Below are positions 32,566-45,852 of a stretch of DNA of 64,000 nt, one piece after another. Numbering within the stretch: the first letter of the stretch is position 1; the number at the start of each line of letters is the position of its first letter. Source of the DNA: Colletotrichum lupini (taxonomy: Eukaryota; Ascomycota; Sordariomycetes; Glomerellales; Glomerellaceae); the NCBI RefSeq assembly GCF_023278565.1, contig NC_064682.1:3162001-3226000 (forward strand), written 5' to 3'. Made by a program: the position numbers and the translations under genes. The notes under the pieces are model-generated. The model was not told where the DNA came from. It worked only from the letters and a program-made list of their open reading frames with translations, and did not search any database.

Positions 32566-33245
32566 CTTGCATCGGCACTGAGAGATGTAAGATATCGAGC
32601 AGCATGATCATTAGCGCAACAGAGTGGCTAACGTGGAAGAACAGATGAAAGAAAATTGTTCGCTCTATCAGGAGCCAGGCAAATCGATCTATGACCTTGC
32701 GTCTCGAGTCGTTGACAAGTGCCACGTCATATTCGGCACAAGCTGTTGGAGACATGGGATTGAGATTACAAAGAAGACATGTGTCACCGAAGTTTGCTCA
32801 TCTAGGACAGAGGCATGCTTGGACGGAGAAGCTCGGCCTTTGGTGGTAGGAACGTTTGAAAGAGGCTAAGACCTAGGTCCCGGCATGGGCTTTGAACTGC
32901 ATCCTTTGGAGGGAGGATAAGGTACCAGAGACCAGAGGGTTTATCTGGATCGAGGATCTGTTTGGCGAGGGTTTTACCTTGCAGAACCCGGGAGGCTTTG
33001 TATGATGATGCAAAATTGGAACAAGTGTAGATAGACTAGTGAGACAATTCCCTCACTTACATGCATAATCTCCCAGTGCTCTCGCCCCACCGCCAGAAGA
33101 GTGAAGCCACACCAAGCTCCCAGAAATCGAACCGTAAAAGTCGTCAATAGTGAGCCGAGACATAGTGCTATATACCCCGTACGCCATCCAACCATGCGCC
33201 CAAGCAATGCCAAAGAATTCTCGCAAAACACCTCCCGCGATGGCT
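32566..33245. other. Convergent intergenic region with array repeat D
   Basis: No gene was recognised; an 81-codon frame at 32624-32869 has no domain. The copy of repeat D at 33050-33151 marks the right edge of the tandem array. Confidence 0.5.
33050..33151 (+). repeat. Array repeat D, copy 2
   Basis: Matches 27681-27780 with shared CTCACTTACATGCA, GCCAGAAGAGTGAAG and ATCGAACCGTAAAAGTCGTC. Its position just before the protoglobin gene defines the right limit of the duplicated unit. Confidence 0.75.
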
Positions 33246-34312
33246 TCAAACAGAAGCCTCGACCCTTTGCGGTCCCTCCTCCTTCTCCGTCTTGCCCTCA
33301 GAGACCTTCATCCCCTCCACCCCCGCCGAGATCCCGGTAAACGGACAGACCCCTCCACTACCAGGACTATTCGGCCTCCTCGTAGGTAACCTACTAGGCG
33401 ACTTTGGTCCGTTCCCATTGCCTCCAGGAACCCCATTAACAGCAGTTTCCTCATCACTCTCGCTCTCCAGAATCTTCTTTCCGTGAAGGTAGCCCTCCTC
33501 CTCAATCTCGATCCCCTCTCCATCCTCGTCGCCCTCGCGCTGGAACTCTGCGCCGTCTTTGCAGTGCCACTTCGCCATGAGGTCGTTCTGGATCCAGATG
33601 ACTTTTCCCAGGGCTTTTACGAGGGCGATCTTCTTTTGCATTACCATGCGCGGGTGGGAGAGCATGGCTTCGGTCATGATGTCTTGGATGAAGGAGAGGC
33701 AGGCGCCGAGGTGGATGTATTCCACGTTGAGGGGGTGTTTGCGGCCTAGGCCTACGTGCATCATTCTGTTGTGTCGTTAGTTATTGGTCGTTCCTCTTCA
33801 TTGTATCCTCTTGACGTTTCGACGAGTTCATCCAGTCTTGGGGGATGAAAGAGAGACTGAAACAACATACCCAACCTTGTCGAGATACTCCCAAAACTCC
33901 ATCTTGCTCGGATCAGAGCACAGCTTCGCCAGATACGCCCTGAGAAACATCTTGCGGTGGAGAATCTGCGGCGAGTTGTCGTCGGGGACCTCGTCCATGG
34001 GGCCCTCGAAGGAGGTGGAGCGGGTGGTGAAGGCGCGGGCGGTGATGTCGTACTGCAGCAGCTTGTGGTAGACGATGTTGACGACGGCGGGGATGAGGGC
34101 CTTGACGTATTTCGCGCCGTGGATGAGGGCCTCGATGTCTTCTGTAAGTGGGGTTGGTCAGTACGTGCGTCTCAGGAAGGTCAAGTTGATCGGGAGGAGA
34201 AAGGCGTACTGCTGCTAAAGTCGAGAAAGCTGTGGAGGTAGCGGATGCGGGCCTCGAGGTCTGTGTAGAGTTCCTCGCGGTCGATGTGGTTCATGTGCCT
34301 CATGAGACCCAT
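33246..34312 (-). CDS. Protoglobin-domain protein
   Basis: Three minus-strand exons, 34312-34210, 34141-33871 and 33765-33246, give 297 residues. Residues about 10-200 match fungal protoglobin (globin-sensor) proteins: DREELYTDLEARIRYLHSFL, then IPAVVNIVYHKLLQYDITARAF, HRKMFLRAYLAKL, MEFWEYLDKVGMMHVG and YIHLGACLSFIQDIM. Protoglobins bind heme and gases such as O2, CO or NO; the histidine in GMMHVG is the likely proximal ligand. The C-terminal 90 residues are low-complexity and acidic, without an output domain, so sensing or gas binding without a fused enzyme is likely. The frame upstream of the ATG (KHQDQEHHKSLPFNSEETAK) is also protein-like back to an AG at 34387, so an upstream exon is possible. 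Confidence 0.85.
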
Positions 34313-35542
34313 CTTGGCGGTTTCTTCGCTATTGAAGGGAAGAGACTTGTGGTGTTCTTGGTCTTGGTGTTTGAAGATTCCCCAATGCTAGTCGACTCCC
34401 TCGGAAGTATCGCTAGAAACCCCTTTCGGTGGAAATATACAGATCTTTAGCCTGGTGCAGGTCGTCTTGTCGATTTGGTAATGCTTGGATCGTGAATGGT
34501 TCTTCTCAATAGCCCATTTCAACCCTCCCAAATGCGTCAGAAACAGGGGACCCCGCGATATTTGAATGAGACGAAAAAGGGTCCCATCTAACCGGCCATT
34601 AACGGGAACGACATTGCTTCTCAAGACCCTAACCATTGTCCCTGCGTCATCATGCGCCGAGAAGAATTCAATGACCTGATCCCTCATTGACTTGCAAAGA
34701 TGCGTGGTCCAGTCCCTATCGTCGGGCAGAGGGCCAACCGGCCGATGGTGGTCTGATGTTCTGGTTCGTGCCAAAGTCGCACCACTTTCTGGTCTACCCT
34801 GACGGGTGCCGACCAGGGGAGCTGGGCAGAGCTGAGCAGAGCGCCGTAGAGCCAGGCTGGCGGGCGGGATCCACCGCGGGTGAATTTAGCGGGGTGGATG
34901 TGTAGGGCGATCCGCCGCACGACGCCGGTGCGACCGTGTGATTCTTCAGGTCTTGGGAATTTTGAGGCTGGCAGGCTGCCCCGGCGGGACCGAGAACTCC
35001 CGCACTGCAAGGGTCCGCCGCTCTTGTTTTCGCATCGACTGATTCTTGTCGTGTTGGTCAGATGGGAAAATCTGGGTCGACTGCGGTTGGTTGGGACTGG
35101 GACGCACGAGTGGATCTGTCTTACTTTGATGGTTACTGGCCAGTCAGTCAGGTTGGGTGGCAGCTGGTTCCTGGATTGTCTTCTGGGGAAATTGGGACGA
35201 AAGATTACCGGTGACATGCGCGTTGCCTCTCATTCCGAGATCGCCATTGCACCTGTCAACCCATCAGCCCGTGATGGCAGGTTCCTAAGTCAAGGGTCCA
35301 GAAGAACAAGGAATGCGATTTGATTCAGTTGCTTAGGTTTCAGGGCTGCTGTTGTTCGCCAGTGTTTCCGCCAAGCATGAAAGACTTTGAACGTACATTT
35401 TTTCGTCCGCTCCCTGTCTTGTTTCCTTCTTCAGGGTCCAGTTTGGTGTTCATTTTTGTTCCGGCGTGTCGTTATCATAAACATCTCGTCCAGCCGCGCG
35501 CATCATCCCAATCTGAAGCATGGCATCTCCCATCCTACAGCA
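34313..35542. other. Intergenic region
   Basis: About 1.2 kb. Overlapping frames of up to 177 codons on both strands (34684-35217 minus, 34880-35323 plus) lack domains or splice partners, so I made no call. The left end may contain an upstream exon and the promoter of the protoglobin gene. Confidence 0.4.
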
Positions 35543-35755
35543 TTACTTCTTCTCCCCATCCCCACCCTTCTTTTGCTCGTCCTTCCCCTCCGTCGAACTC
35601 CCACCACCACTCGCCTTCCCCTTCTCTCCACCCTCCCTCTGCGCCTGCCTAGCAGCATCAATCTCCATCGTCCTTCTTGACGCCTCCCGCTCTTCAGCAG
35701 AGACGTTCTGGCTCGCGGCCTTGGCTTTGAGCACGTGTGGCGGAATGAAGCCCAT
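35543..35755 (-). CDS. Small charged protein
   Basis: Seventy residues starting MGFIPPHVLKAKAASQNVSA, then a charged helix (EEREASRRTMEIDAARQAQR) and a Gly/Lys/Glu-rich tail. The frame continues upstream to an ATG at 35875, which would add 40 residues of less convincing sequence; I prefer 35755 because the protein-like composition begins there. No signal peptide or membrane helix. Small proteins with this opening are, as far as I recall, common in filamentous ascomycetes and unannotated. The gene stands between the protoglobin and the O-acetylhomoserine lyase genes, all on the same strand. Confidence 0.55.
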   Translation of the reverse strand: MGFIPPHVLKAKAASQNVSAEEREASRRTMEIDAARQAQREGGEKGKASGGGSSTEGKDEQKKGGDGEKK

Positions 35756-36601
35756 GGTCGGCTTCCGGGGTTCAAGGTTGGTAGGCGCGGTATGTTGATT
35801 GTAGTTGATTGAAAGGTAGTTGACGAAATGTTGAGACCTGTTGCTATGGTCTTGTCTTCTGCAGAAGGTGGTCATGCCCTCAAGAGCTCAAAAATTGATG
35901 CTCTTTGATAGTTGAATGTGTATAGATGAGATGTCGTCGAGTGGCGTGACGGTGTTGAGGTTGCGACTGATGATGTAATCGGACAAAGGTGACGGAAGAC
36001 AAATCGGCGCGGGGCACGGCAGGGGCGGGACAGAGGGGTATCGCAGCTCAAGATCATTTGGCAAGCGCGAGTGTCCATGCCGGTGCCTCCTACCACACGA
36101 GCGGCTGCTTATGTACTTCTCAGGTACCACCCCAAGAAAGCCGTGCAAGGGGTTTGCGAATGTTATGATACCGCAGTCTCACACCCGCCGGCAACATTCA
36201 TTGTAAATATGCATGAAGTGTGACCTGTACGTGAAGTCAGGTTGTGCCTATAGACAGGCAGCCAACTCGATTCGGTAAGCTGGCTGGTGGGATCATAGCT
36301 AGAGCTCCCGTCGTGAGGGTTGCATCGGTCCCATTTCCGGGGTCCCAACGTCTGGCCTCTTGAGATCCGACACGTTTACGTTAGCTGATAGAATCGTTCA
36401 CCCTCAATTAGACTACAAAGAAAGGCCCTGGAGAAACTCGACGTGCTTACTCAAGTAGTCAAGATTATCGTCACATTGCTGTCCTGAGCAGCCATAGCGT
36501 CTAGGTATCTACCATAGTCCCTATATACGGAACCCATCTACCCGCACGCCTTGACACAAATTCAAAGTAACCTCCCAAAGCCACGCTCATTGAGAAACAC
36601 C
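35756..36601. other. Intergenic region
   Basis: The 846 bp hold the promoter of the small charged protein and the 3' end of the lyase gene. No protein-like frame or RNA gene was seen. Confidence 0.45.
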
Positions 36602-38243
<1,642 letters not shown>

Positions 38244-38718
38244 CTTGAAGGTGGTAAAGATATGTTTTGAGAGGGGTAGTAGTCTAATAGTTCGTTCCGG
38301 TTCCTGGTCCAACTCCGAATTCTCTGTTGAAAGCTGCCGTTTCAACTTTTTGTCGTCCCATCATGGCAAATGACAAAATCTTAAATGTTTCCTCAACGCC
38401 CTTGGAGCAAATGCATCACTTCGTTTCAGTCGTTCGATACCCCTCAGATGGGTGCACAGATTGCGGCTTGTTGCATGTCGGTGCTCTCTCGATCTCCGGT
38501 CTTTGCTGATAAGTGAGCAAACCCCGCAAAACCCCCCCTCCCCCCTTTTTCCCAGACGTTCCCGAGACTCCACCCAGAGGCCGTGTTCAGATCCCATATC
38601 GGGATGTCGTCAGATGCCGTTAGAAACAGAACAATGCGGGCGCCCGGCGAGATGCGAGGCACTAGGCAGTCTGCAGATAGACTGGGGATAAACTGGAGGC
38701 GGGATGCCGATCGGGCCA
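38244..38718. promoter_or_regulatory. Promoter region of the O-acetylhomoserine lyase gene
   Basis: The 475 bp separate the 3' end of the regulator from the start of the lyase gene, so the lyase promoter lies here. One TCGGGAT (about 38598) resembles the CGGGATT motif repeated elsewhere in the cluster. A run of pyrimidines with CCCCCC tracts occurs near 38536-38550. Confidence 0.4.
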
Positions 38719-41416
38719 TTACTGGACCGGTCCGTCAAACATCATGGTGGGTTCGATGACACTCCGAATTTGGTCTGCGGCATGACGTTAGCAACAACGA
38801 AAAAAGCAATGGGCCAAATGACAAGGGGCAAGCCAAGTCTGAAAATTTTGAGGGGTTTCCTTACCGCGCATCCCACCAAGTGCTTCAAACGCCGTGGCAT
38901 AATTTTCCAGTGTCGCCGAGATAGAGGCCAACCCCGTCTGCAGTCGCATCAAGAGGCTTTCCACCATCGGAGTGGCTAGTGCGTTCTCCGGGTACATGGC
39001 CTTGGTCTTGTGATTGACCATAAGCAACGCGTACGCGCATTGCATAGCACAGCAAGCAAACGAGGGCATCGTCCTCGGACATACGATTGTTGATGTGGGG
39101 GCGAGATAGCAAGGAGCGGGGCATAGCTGACCAAAGGGATTGGGATATGGCAGGTCATCAAAGGATTGTGAGATGTTGATGGCTGCTTTGAGACAGATTT
39201 TGGCCGACTGGTGACTGCTGAAGGGAAACGTCGCTGGCGATTGGCTGCTGGGCGAATGTTCCGAGTGAGGAGACTTCTTCCCCGGTGGCGTAGTCGATCC
39301 GTTTGATATGGCCACTGGTGGTGATGGCAAGCTCATCATGGAGCTGCAAGAGCATGATGGCCAGCTCCGTGGCTCCATGTTGGCATCGTTGTCGGCTTTG
39401 GACTTGAGATCGCAGTACTTGCCGGAAAAGACGGGCATGTCAAAGAAAGCGCAGTATCGGTGGAGTTTGATTCGTGCGCTGTTGGTCGTCAGCAATTGCA
39501 CCTGATCTGGAAGGAGATGTAGATTCTTACCTGTTAAGTTTGATTCGAGCCATGCAGCGGAGGGAGCGGGACAAGACCTCCTCCGTAGGATCCAGTGGCG
39601 TCGTTGTGGTTGACTGAAGGATCCAAGAGTCGGCCATGGTGTTGAGGGGTTCGAGGTATGCCTCCATTTCCTTCATGCGCGCATAGATTCGTGCCATGTC
39701 ACCACCGGACTTTACAGTCTTGTTTAGCTCGATGACAAATTGGGTTGCTGACAGGATCGCTTGCTGTGCCTGGATGTAGACGGCAAAAGCCTAGAAAATG
39801 GTCAGCATCCATCGTAGCTAATTCGTCATGATACATACCTCGGGATCCGACTGTATCACGGGGTATTTGGCAGTGTAGCTGGGGGTGAACACTGAGAATG
39901 TTGGTTCCTAGATGGCAAGTGAATATTTGCTCCTATTGCGTGACTACGAGGACTTACCGAGTTGCTGACAATCGATCCCTGACAAACGCAGATGTACTGT
40001 AATCATCGTCAGCAAGCTGTGTTGTGCAGCAGAGCAAGAGGAACGCACCGTCATCCACCAAACCCTCCGCCTCGCTTCTGAGAATGCATCCTCTTTGGCG
40101 CAAGTGTGGATGGACAAAGACATGGCAGCAACCAGGGCTTGGCCTGCTCGCGCCTGCATCTTCTTCAGATTGCCCCGTTGCGCATACTCATACACACTAA
40201 GGATATCCAAAGCGATTACACTCTCCAGCTCGATAGGCACGCCTGGGTGGAATTGCTGCCTGGGGAAGTCGTCTGGAGATTCGTTGAGCGCCTTGGGCGG
40301 CTCAATGGACGAATCCGGGATTTCTGACTCAATCTCGATGCTTTCGATGGCGCATTGTGCTAGGTATTGCGCATACCTCCGACGGAAGATTACTGACTCC
40401 TTGTTGAGATGGTTGGTATCGTTGTGATACGGGATCAAGGCGAGGATTGCAGAGATGGCCAGACTGATCGGCGTTGATGGCTGATATTCGTCTGCGAAGC
40501 CTTCCGTGTCATTTTGAAAGTGTGGAACAGCTTGATCCATAGGCAGGCCTGAAGGAGCAGGAAGAATAGGGAAGAAGGGGTGGATAAAGATGTAGTACGC
40601 ATCGAGGCTGTTTGGTCGTCAATTCTGGCATTCTCTTGGAGATGCAGGAAAGGGATCTCTGCTCTTCTTACATGGCTTGGTCACTCTTGTACGTTCTGGC
40701 GACTGGGATTTGAGGCGTTGGAAAGGTAAATGAGTGTTCGGATGCGCTCTCGCCGCTGGTACTGCCAGGAACGCCCGACATGAAGAGAGTATCGAAGATG
40801 AAGTCGCTGTCTTGGAAGAAGTCCTGCAACTGCTTCAAGCCCGCGCCAGGGTCGATGTAGTTTTGAACAGAGATGGCTGTAGCATCGGTCAAGAGCTGCT
40901 CGGACGAGGATCCCAAGCGCAAAGACTCACGATCTTGATGAGTGACCTCGTCTGGAGGCATCTCGCCATTGAACGCCTGAACCTGCTGAGCCAGCTCTTC
41001 AGCCGGCCGCGGCTTTCGCCTCACGCGGGCGCCGCCTCTTCTGCTGGGCTTGAAGACGCAATCGCGCCCCCTACTTTTACACTACATCATGTCAGTCGCT
41101 CTTTCTCCTGCATGACTGGAGCAATGGGTCGAGCCGGAGATAGAGACTTACACTAGCACATGGGCTTGCTCCATCGCATCGTGTACGGGAAGCTCGACTA
41201 TGTATTTGTGAGTAACAGATCCGAGATGTGTGCGTCTTGGTCAAAGTCGTCGGTCAAGACACGACCGCTACTTTGACCAATACTCCCTCTCGATGAGTAG
41301 TAGATGAGAAAGGCTTACCAGGCGAGACACGCAATCTTTACCGGGGGCGTAGCAAACTTCTTCTTGGCTGCGGAAGCCGGGCCAGGAGGTACAACGGCTT
41401 CTGTCATTGTGCTCAT
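38719..41416 (-). CDS. Zn2Cys6 fungal transcription factor
   Basis: Nine minus-strand exons (41416-41319, 41197-41152, 41081-40672, 40607-40049, 39996-39958, 39907-39839, 39790-39531, 39478-38865, 38774-38719) give 716 residues; all junctions are GT-AG and keep one frame. Residues about 30-57 form a complete binuclear cluster, C-x2-C-x6-C-x5-C-x2-C-x6-C, followed by basic KPSRRGGARVRRKPR. The middle (LDAYYIFIHPFFPILP, then SLAISAILALIPYH and ARRRVWWM) matches the fungal-specific transcription factor domain. Such proteins bind CGG half-sites as dimers. Its place inside the amino acid gene group suggests it is the pathway regulator; the repeated CGGGATT motifs nearby are candidate targets. Exons 5 and 6 (39 and 69 bp) are short and less certain. 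Confidence 0.9.
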
Positions 41417-43714
41417 GACCGAATGTAATAATAAGGATATAGGGACGAGATTAAGTGAGGTCAACTGCGTTGGTCGGAGAGAGACCGATGGCTACGGGAG
41501 GCAAAACTGAGGGAGACAAGAATCCTTCCGGGCGGATCGGGGATTGTCACACGGAGCGGGGGCGGAGTCGTCCGGGCTTGGGGCCTTGTTTGCGCGATCC
41601 ACGGGTTAATAAGGTGTCTGGACTCGAGACGGCGCGCGGAAACGTCGGTATCGCGGGATTCGGTACGTAATAAGATGAAATGGCAGCGACACAGGGGAAA
41701 GCGCTGGGTGAGTCGAGGTGTGGATGACTGGATGTCTGCCACGGCCGGGCCGGAGAGTGAACTGGAGCTTCGAGGGTGTTGACAGTTGGACGGCAAAAAC
41801 GGAGGGAAGAAGAAGAGGCGACAGGTGGGAAGGTTGTCGCGGCCGGTGTCGCCAGCTGGCCAGGTGCAATTGCAGTCGTAGTTTCCTTTGCTGTTTGGTG
41901 ATACCTACCCAAAAACCTCAGGTACGGTGTGCGGGTGGTCGCAGGCAGGCGCTCGGGCGCAGGCAGGTGCAGATGCAGGTCGGCTTGAGTACGGTGCAAG
42001 TGCAGGCAGGAGCTGTTGCTGTTTCCCGTTGCTTCGTGCCTTTCCTTCTCAAGTCGGCGACAGAGGGGCAAAATGCGGCGACCGGGTGGGATTTGTAAGG
42101 AGAAGGCACGGCCGGCAGCAGTTTGACTGGACAGGGAAGGGTGGGGGAAGGCGACCTGCGGATCGTTCGATCGTGACAGGGCTAGGACGGCACGCTGCGA
42201 CTTTTAATTTTCAAAAGACCAGGCAAAGAGGCAGGGCTGCCTGGGATCATTGGGAATTGTGCATGTACTTTTTCTGTTTTGGTCCCTCTCTCGCTCGCTT
42301 CTGCCTTTTCCTCTCACGCCTCTGTATCCTTTCGAGTTCTTTCCTCCCCTCCTTCCTCTCTCTCGGGAGTTGAGATGGAGAAGGTGCGTGGGTGTCACTG
42401 TCCCGGGGCGAAGGGCAGGGTGGGGAAGTCAGTGGAGAAAATTCCTGGATAGACGACAGAGTTGGCCAATCGCATTGGCTAGAAGCACCAAAGTCGTGAT
42501 ATACGTACCGAGGACCTGGCCCAATGAGAAAAACCTGCGCACAGTGTTGCAGCTGGCTGGGCCGGTCTTTGGACAGGGATCACGCACAGCAAACTTTCTC
42601 AAGTCGCACAGTACCATGTAGGCTCTCTCTCTACCTCCTGTCTCTAACACTCTCTGAGAGAAGGTGCCGTGGGTGCGTGGATGCTCATTGCTCTTGCCTT
42701 CCTAAGCAGCCAAATCACCCCCGTTCCTGACTTGACCTGACACAACCACACAACCCGACCGTCGCTCGCCTGGCATGGTGGCATTCACGCACAGAAGGTA
42801 CCTACCTACATTCGCCTCCTTAGGTGCATGGAACCTGCCGTTCCTTCCTGCTGCGGTCTCGCCGTCTGCTCGCCGTTGGCGCCGCGTCCCCAACACCCGA
42901 CTTCAGAGCCCGAGCACACGACTTTTTGACGTCAATTCCGCATTTCTACAGAATACTCCGCAGCTCTTCTCTGTGTCCCCATCAAATGTCCGGATGGTCG
43001 CCTTTCCCTGTTCTAGAATTCCAAGCGGTTGTGGAAATGAATTGCAGCATGACTAGCAACCCAAATTATGCCCGCTATTGTGCTAGCAGCACCGCAGGAT
43101 TCCATTGGACCATGAACCACAGCTCAGAACCTCTCGACATCACGTTTCGGTCTCCCTTCTCTCTTACTCGACCAAGAACAGAATTGATTAGTAGCTCTTC
43201 GTCAGCATCTAAGCTTTGGATTAGACTTCTTACGTATTCCTTCCGAGTCGTTCACTCAATAGGAGGCAGTGTGTTCCAATCAGGATGCCATCTCATCCTC
43301 AAGTATCCGATGCATCCAAGATCAAAGCTTCAGCCTATCAACGCTGACAAGCCGCTTCTACCCAGCAAGGCTTCACTGTCGACTGTGTACGACATAATGA
43401 GCCGAGATCATTTTGGCTACACACAAAAATGGGTGGCATGCCTCTGCGTCAAACATCGTCGGACCAACTTGCTCGCTTGGACATCTAGAAAAGCTTCTCG
43501 AACTTTAGTGCGACCAACCAACATCGCCGTCTCGCCTCAAGCCTGGCTGGCATTCCTGACCCTGCAGTCGAGCAACCTCCAACACCCAAGCTCTGAGTCA
43601 GGTCCCATAAATCGCGAGCGCACAACATCCTGGTCACTCCGCACCGCACCCCCGCCTGCCGTTCACACCCCCACGCCGCCGTTGCCCGCAAACATGCTCA
43701 ATACGCATGGGACA
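41417..43714. other. 2.3-kb region upstream of the regulator
   Basis: The regulator's promoter lies at the left end, which includes a GCGGGATTCGG at 41653. Base composition varies, with purine- and pyrimidine-rich runs near 42270-42370. A frame open from 42824 to 43765 (first ATG at 42986, 259 codons) runs into the nitrilase 3' end on the opposite strand and shows no domain, so I did not call it as a gene. Confidence 0.4.
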
Positions 43715-45133
43715 TCAGCTGGTGAATACGACGTTGTCGGCCGGCTTGGTGTTGACCGTCAATGAACTGAGACGACTTGTCAGCTTTGGATCGGCGCACA
43801 TCACATCCAGGGTTGTCTGGCTTGTCACTTGTTCATGTCGTAAAAGGGACCACTAACAAGATGTCGGGCCGGGAGTAGCTGCCGATGGGGTCAAAGTCCA
43901 GCTGCAAGGCGCCGTTAGTTTGGAATCTATCTCATGACTAGCGGATGGCCGCAGCCTGTATCGGGGAACTTACCTTGGACTCCGTGATGTCTGCCATTCG
44001 GAGACTGGCATAGACAATCTCTTCCTTGTCCCACACCGGCTCGGCAAGAAATGTGCCCAGCGGCCCGACGATGCATGAGCCACCGTGGTTGAGAATATCA
44101 TCCGCCTCCCATTGTGCTCCGTCCGGCCTCCGATCGGGGTGTTCGGCCGTAAAAGGCGGGTAGTCAGGCGGGAAGTCCGATACTTTGCAGAACGAGTTGA
44201 CAGACACTACAAAGCATCGCCCTTCCTTCGCAATATGCTGCATCGATGCTGTCCAGGTGGCCAAATCATCGGCGTGGGGCGCCACGTAAATCCTATCGAG
44301 GGTGGGTTGTCAACGTCAGCGACTGTTTCTCCCTTTGACACCGGAACAGATCCACGTACTCGATGCCTTGCTGGTACATCGCCATACGAGCCGCCGGCAT
44401 ATAATTCTCCCAGCTACGTCTTGATCAGCATGTTTTTCCATAAATACGCTTGGAAATAGGAGCAGCCAACCAGATCAAGCTTCCGACTCTGCCAACATCC
44501 GTTGGCTTGACTAATAGGCCATCTCCGGCGCCTCGACCCCAAACAAGTCTCTCAGCAGCCGTTGGAATGAGCTTAAGCTTGTTAGTCTCGAACATGGCTT
44601 GATGGATCGGCTATGTCACCTTGCGATGCTTATACACCAGCTTGCCCTCCCGGTCTAGAAGCAAAGCAGTGCAGTACAGCGTACCACCTGCCTTTTCAAT
44701 AATTCCCACATGAAGGAGGACGTCGTTTGCCTTGGCTGTTTCGCAAAGCCTATCGAAGGCGGGAGAGGGAACCTCGACGGCCGAAGCAACGTACTTGGCA
44801 TACCACTCGCGTCCTAGGATTCAGGAATTAGCGGCGCCCTCTACCTATCTGGATAGGTGTCCACAAGTCTACCTCGCGGCTCTCGGGCACCAATCGTTGC
44901 GTCAAACGCGTATCTCCATGGATAAGCAGACAAGAACCCTTCACTTCAAGCTTTTAGCGGTATCTTCCGGAACCAACAGCATTGTGGACTTACGGGAATA
45001 CAACCAAGTCTGCACCGGCTTGGGCAGCTTCCTCTGTAAGCTTACTCAGCTTCTGCAGACTCTTTTCCAGATCAAAGGAAACAGGTGCGGCCTGGACAGC
45101 CGCAACCTTGACAATAGGACGAGTGGATACCAT
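43715..45133 (-). CDS. Nitrilase
   Basis: Eight minus-strand exons (45133-44994, 44943-44873, 44813-44620, 44571-44471, 44413-44360, 44292-43974, 43901-43858, 43766-43715) give 324 residues, the usual nitrilase length. The catalytic triad is complete: Glu48 in VVFPEGF, Lys135 in YKHRKLIPT and Cys169 in SLICWENY. The family hydrolyses nitriles to acids plus ammonia; RLVWGRGAG and [27 protein letters not shown] place it with true nitrilases rather than amidases. The Cys169 codon is split by an intron whose 5' site is the unusual GTTGGC; the last intron starts GTTAGT. It is divergent from the homoserine acetyltransferase gene and shares a 719-bp promoter with it, which carries repeated CGGGATT motifs. 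Substrate unknown. Confidence 0.9.
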
Positions 45134-45852
45134 TTTCAATCACGTATAGCTTGACAACTTTGGCAGGTCCCGGGATTGGCGACTAAGGTGCCACTGTGCC
45201 AACAGTTATGGCTTTCAAGGACCTCCCTCTATGTGACCCATCGTGACTCACGTCACAACAGGGCGTCGTTATTACTGGATGGCCTTACTATCGTTCGAGA
45301 TCGTCGATTCTGCCGTATGCATCCGGGATAATCCGGAAAAGAGGCAACATTGATAACCCGGAGTTTGGATCGTCGGGATTATGGCTCAAATCCCGGAACG
45401 TCTTCAAATCCCGGCTCGCGGAGGTCGAGTTGATGATCCGCCAACGAAGCCTTCATCGATAGATGACAGGGGTATGCGAAACAACGAAGTTGGCAGCTCT
45501 TGGTATCAAGGGTTGAAAGTCCGAGACTGTGCCGTGGGGAACGGTTGGCGGGGGTTGCTGAAGCTTCCTCTGGCTGGCTGACGGCACTTGCTTACAGTGA
45601 GAGCCAGTAACTGTCTGGAACTTCAGCGTCTTAAACTTGAGAAGAACAATACGACATCTACATTTAGTTCCGCAAAAGGTGCAGCTATTTGGAAGCAAGT
45701 TCGTCCGGTCAAATTTGAAGAATAAATCTGTCATTGAACTCGACTTCGTGCCGTTTGCAATACCTAAACCATCACCACCACACGATCCACATAACGGCGA
45801 CGTACAATTATAAATCATTTGGGGGTTCATCCAACGCTTTACAGGTCTGAAG
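45134..45852. promoter_or_regulatory. Shared promoter of nitrilase and homoserine acetyltransferase genes
   Basis: The 719 bp separate two divergent starts. Near the nitrilase side, CGGGATT-type motifs recur: TCCCGGGATT at 45168, ATCCGGGATAATCCGGA at 45321, CGGGATT at 45374, and CAAATCCCGG twice, at 45387 and 45405. The two last copies are direct repeats 18 bp apart. CGG-containing repeats are the expected targets of Zn2Cys6 factors, one of which is encoded 2.3 kb beyond the nitrilase gene. Confidence 0.55.

Noticed and set aside
34684..35323. Overlapping frames on both strands between the protoglobin and the small charged protein
   Set aside because: Mutually overlapping, without domains; at most one could be real and nothing favours either.
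42986..43765. Open frame of 259 codons upstream of the nitrilase 3' end
   Set aside because: No domain, no signal peptide, composition unlike the neighbouring genes, and it overlaps the last nitrilase exon on the other strand. Probably a chance frame.
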